From Vulcanisaeta sp. JCM 16159 (GTDB lineage Archaea > Thermoproteota > Thermoprotei > Thermoproteales > Thermocladiaceae): a stretch of DNA of 64,000 nucleotides. The stretch covers positions 34,546 to 98,545 of the forward strand of contig NZ_BBDN01000010.1 of assembly GCF_001316265.1 (NCBI RefSeq), given 5' to 3'. The position numbers and the translations under genes are program-made. Under the pieces are notes generated by a model. It was not told the DNA's origin and searched no databases. It worked only from the letters and a program-made list of their open reading frames with translations. This document shows, piece by piece, positions 63,997-64,000 of the stretch (its first letter is position 1; the number at the start of each line of letters is the position of its first letter).

Positions 63997-64000
63997 CTTG

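Overview
The window looks like chromosomal DNA of a hyperthermophilic crenarchaeon of the Thermoproteales, most likely Vulcanisaeta or a close relative. The evidence is archaeal informational genes (rpoF, L21e, L22, S30e, eIF5A, Pus10, MCM-GINS, Hel308, archease), leaderless genes behind TATA boxes, two tRNA-Met genes with non-canonical bulge-helix-bulge introns, and a lactonase that closely recalls the Vulcanisaeta phosphotriesterase-like lactonase. The genus is inferred from memory, not from a search.

Most genes are interrupted by one or a few single-base frameshifts, including single-copy essential genes. Where the joint can be read, a run of G or C is usually one base short. I read this as uncorrected homopolymer error in the assembly, so such genes are given as one CDS over the whole span with the joints noted. 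True decay is reserved for short relics.

Layout. 0-20 kb is core genome: a partial HTH regulator, rmlC, a C/D box sRNA, pus10, L21e, rpoF/DUF655, eIF5A, nadK-PIN, L22, an M20 peptidase and glycosyltransferase pair, hel308-FAD oxidase-thrB, the pyruvate:ferredoxin oxidoreductase operon (a gamma-delta fusion, alpha, beta) and the GINS-MCM replication operon. 20.3-35.2 kb is an accessory island: VapBC, an OLD-like ATPase with an overlapping TOPRIM gene and a small third gene, small membrane and secreted proteins, two short hydrophobic proteins behind nearly identical promoter cassettes (one followed by a membrane M48-type protease), an embedded S30e gene, a LAGLIDADG-like protein, a MNT-HEPN fusion, secreted Cys-rich proteins and an AbiEii-like nucleotidyltransferase. 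35.3-43.3 kb is metabolic: a methyltransferase, class III aminotransferase, aminopropyltransferase, an HpaB/4-hydroxybutyryl-CoA dehydratase-like flavoprotein without Fe-S ligands, an acyl-CoA ligase and a lactonase.

43.6-50 kb holds the initiator tRNA-Met, a secreted papain-like protease, a coiled-coil secreted protein, a membrane GT2 glycosyltransferase, and relics of a glycyl radical enzyme and an MFS carrier. 50-64 kb holds a DHA2 exporter, the overlapping nadABC operon for NAD synthesis, an acyl-CoA synthetase relic, a decaying MFS carrier, a tungsten aldehyde oxidoreductase, an EF-Tu-like protein, a CoA-transferase, archease, a GT2 glycosyltransferase, elongator tRNA-Met and a small basic protein. 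The tRNA introns and archease are functionally linked, since archease supports the RtcB ligase that joins spliced tRNA halves. No CRISPR array, rRNA or intact insertion sequence was seen.
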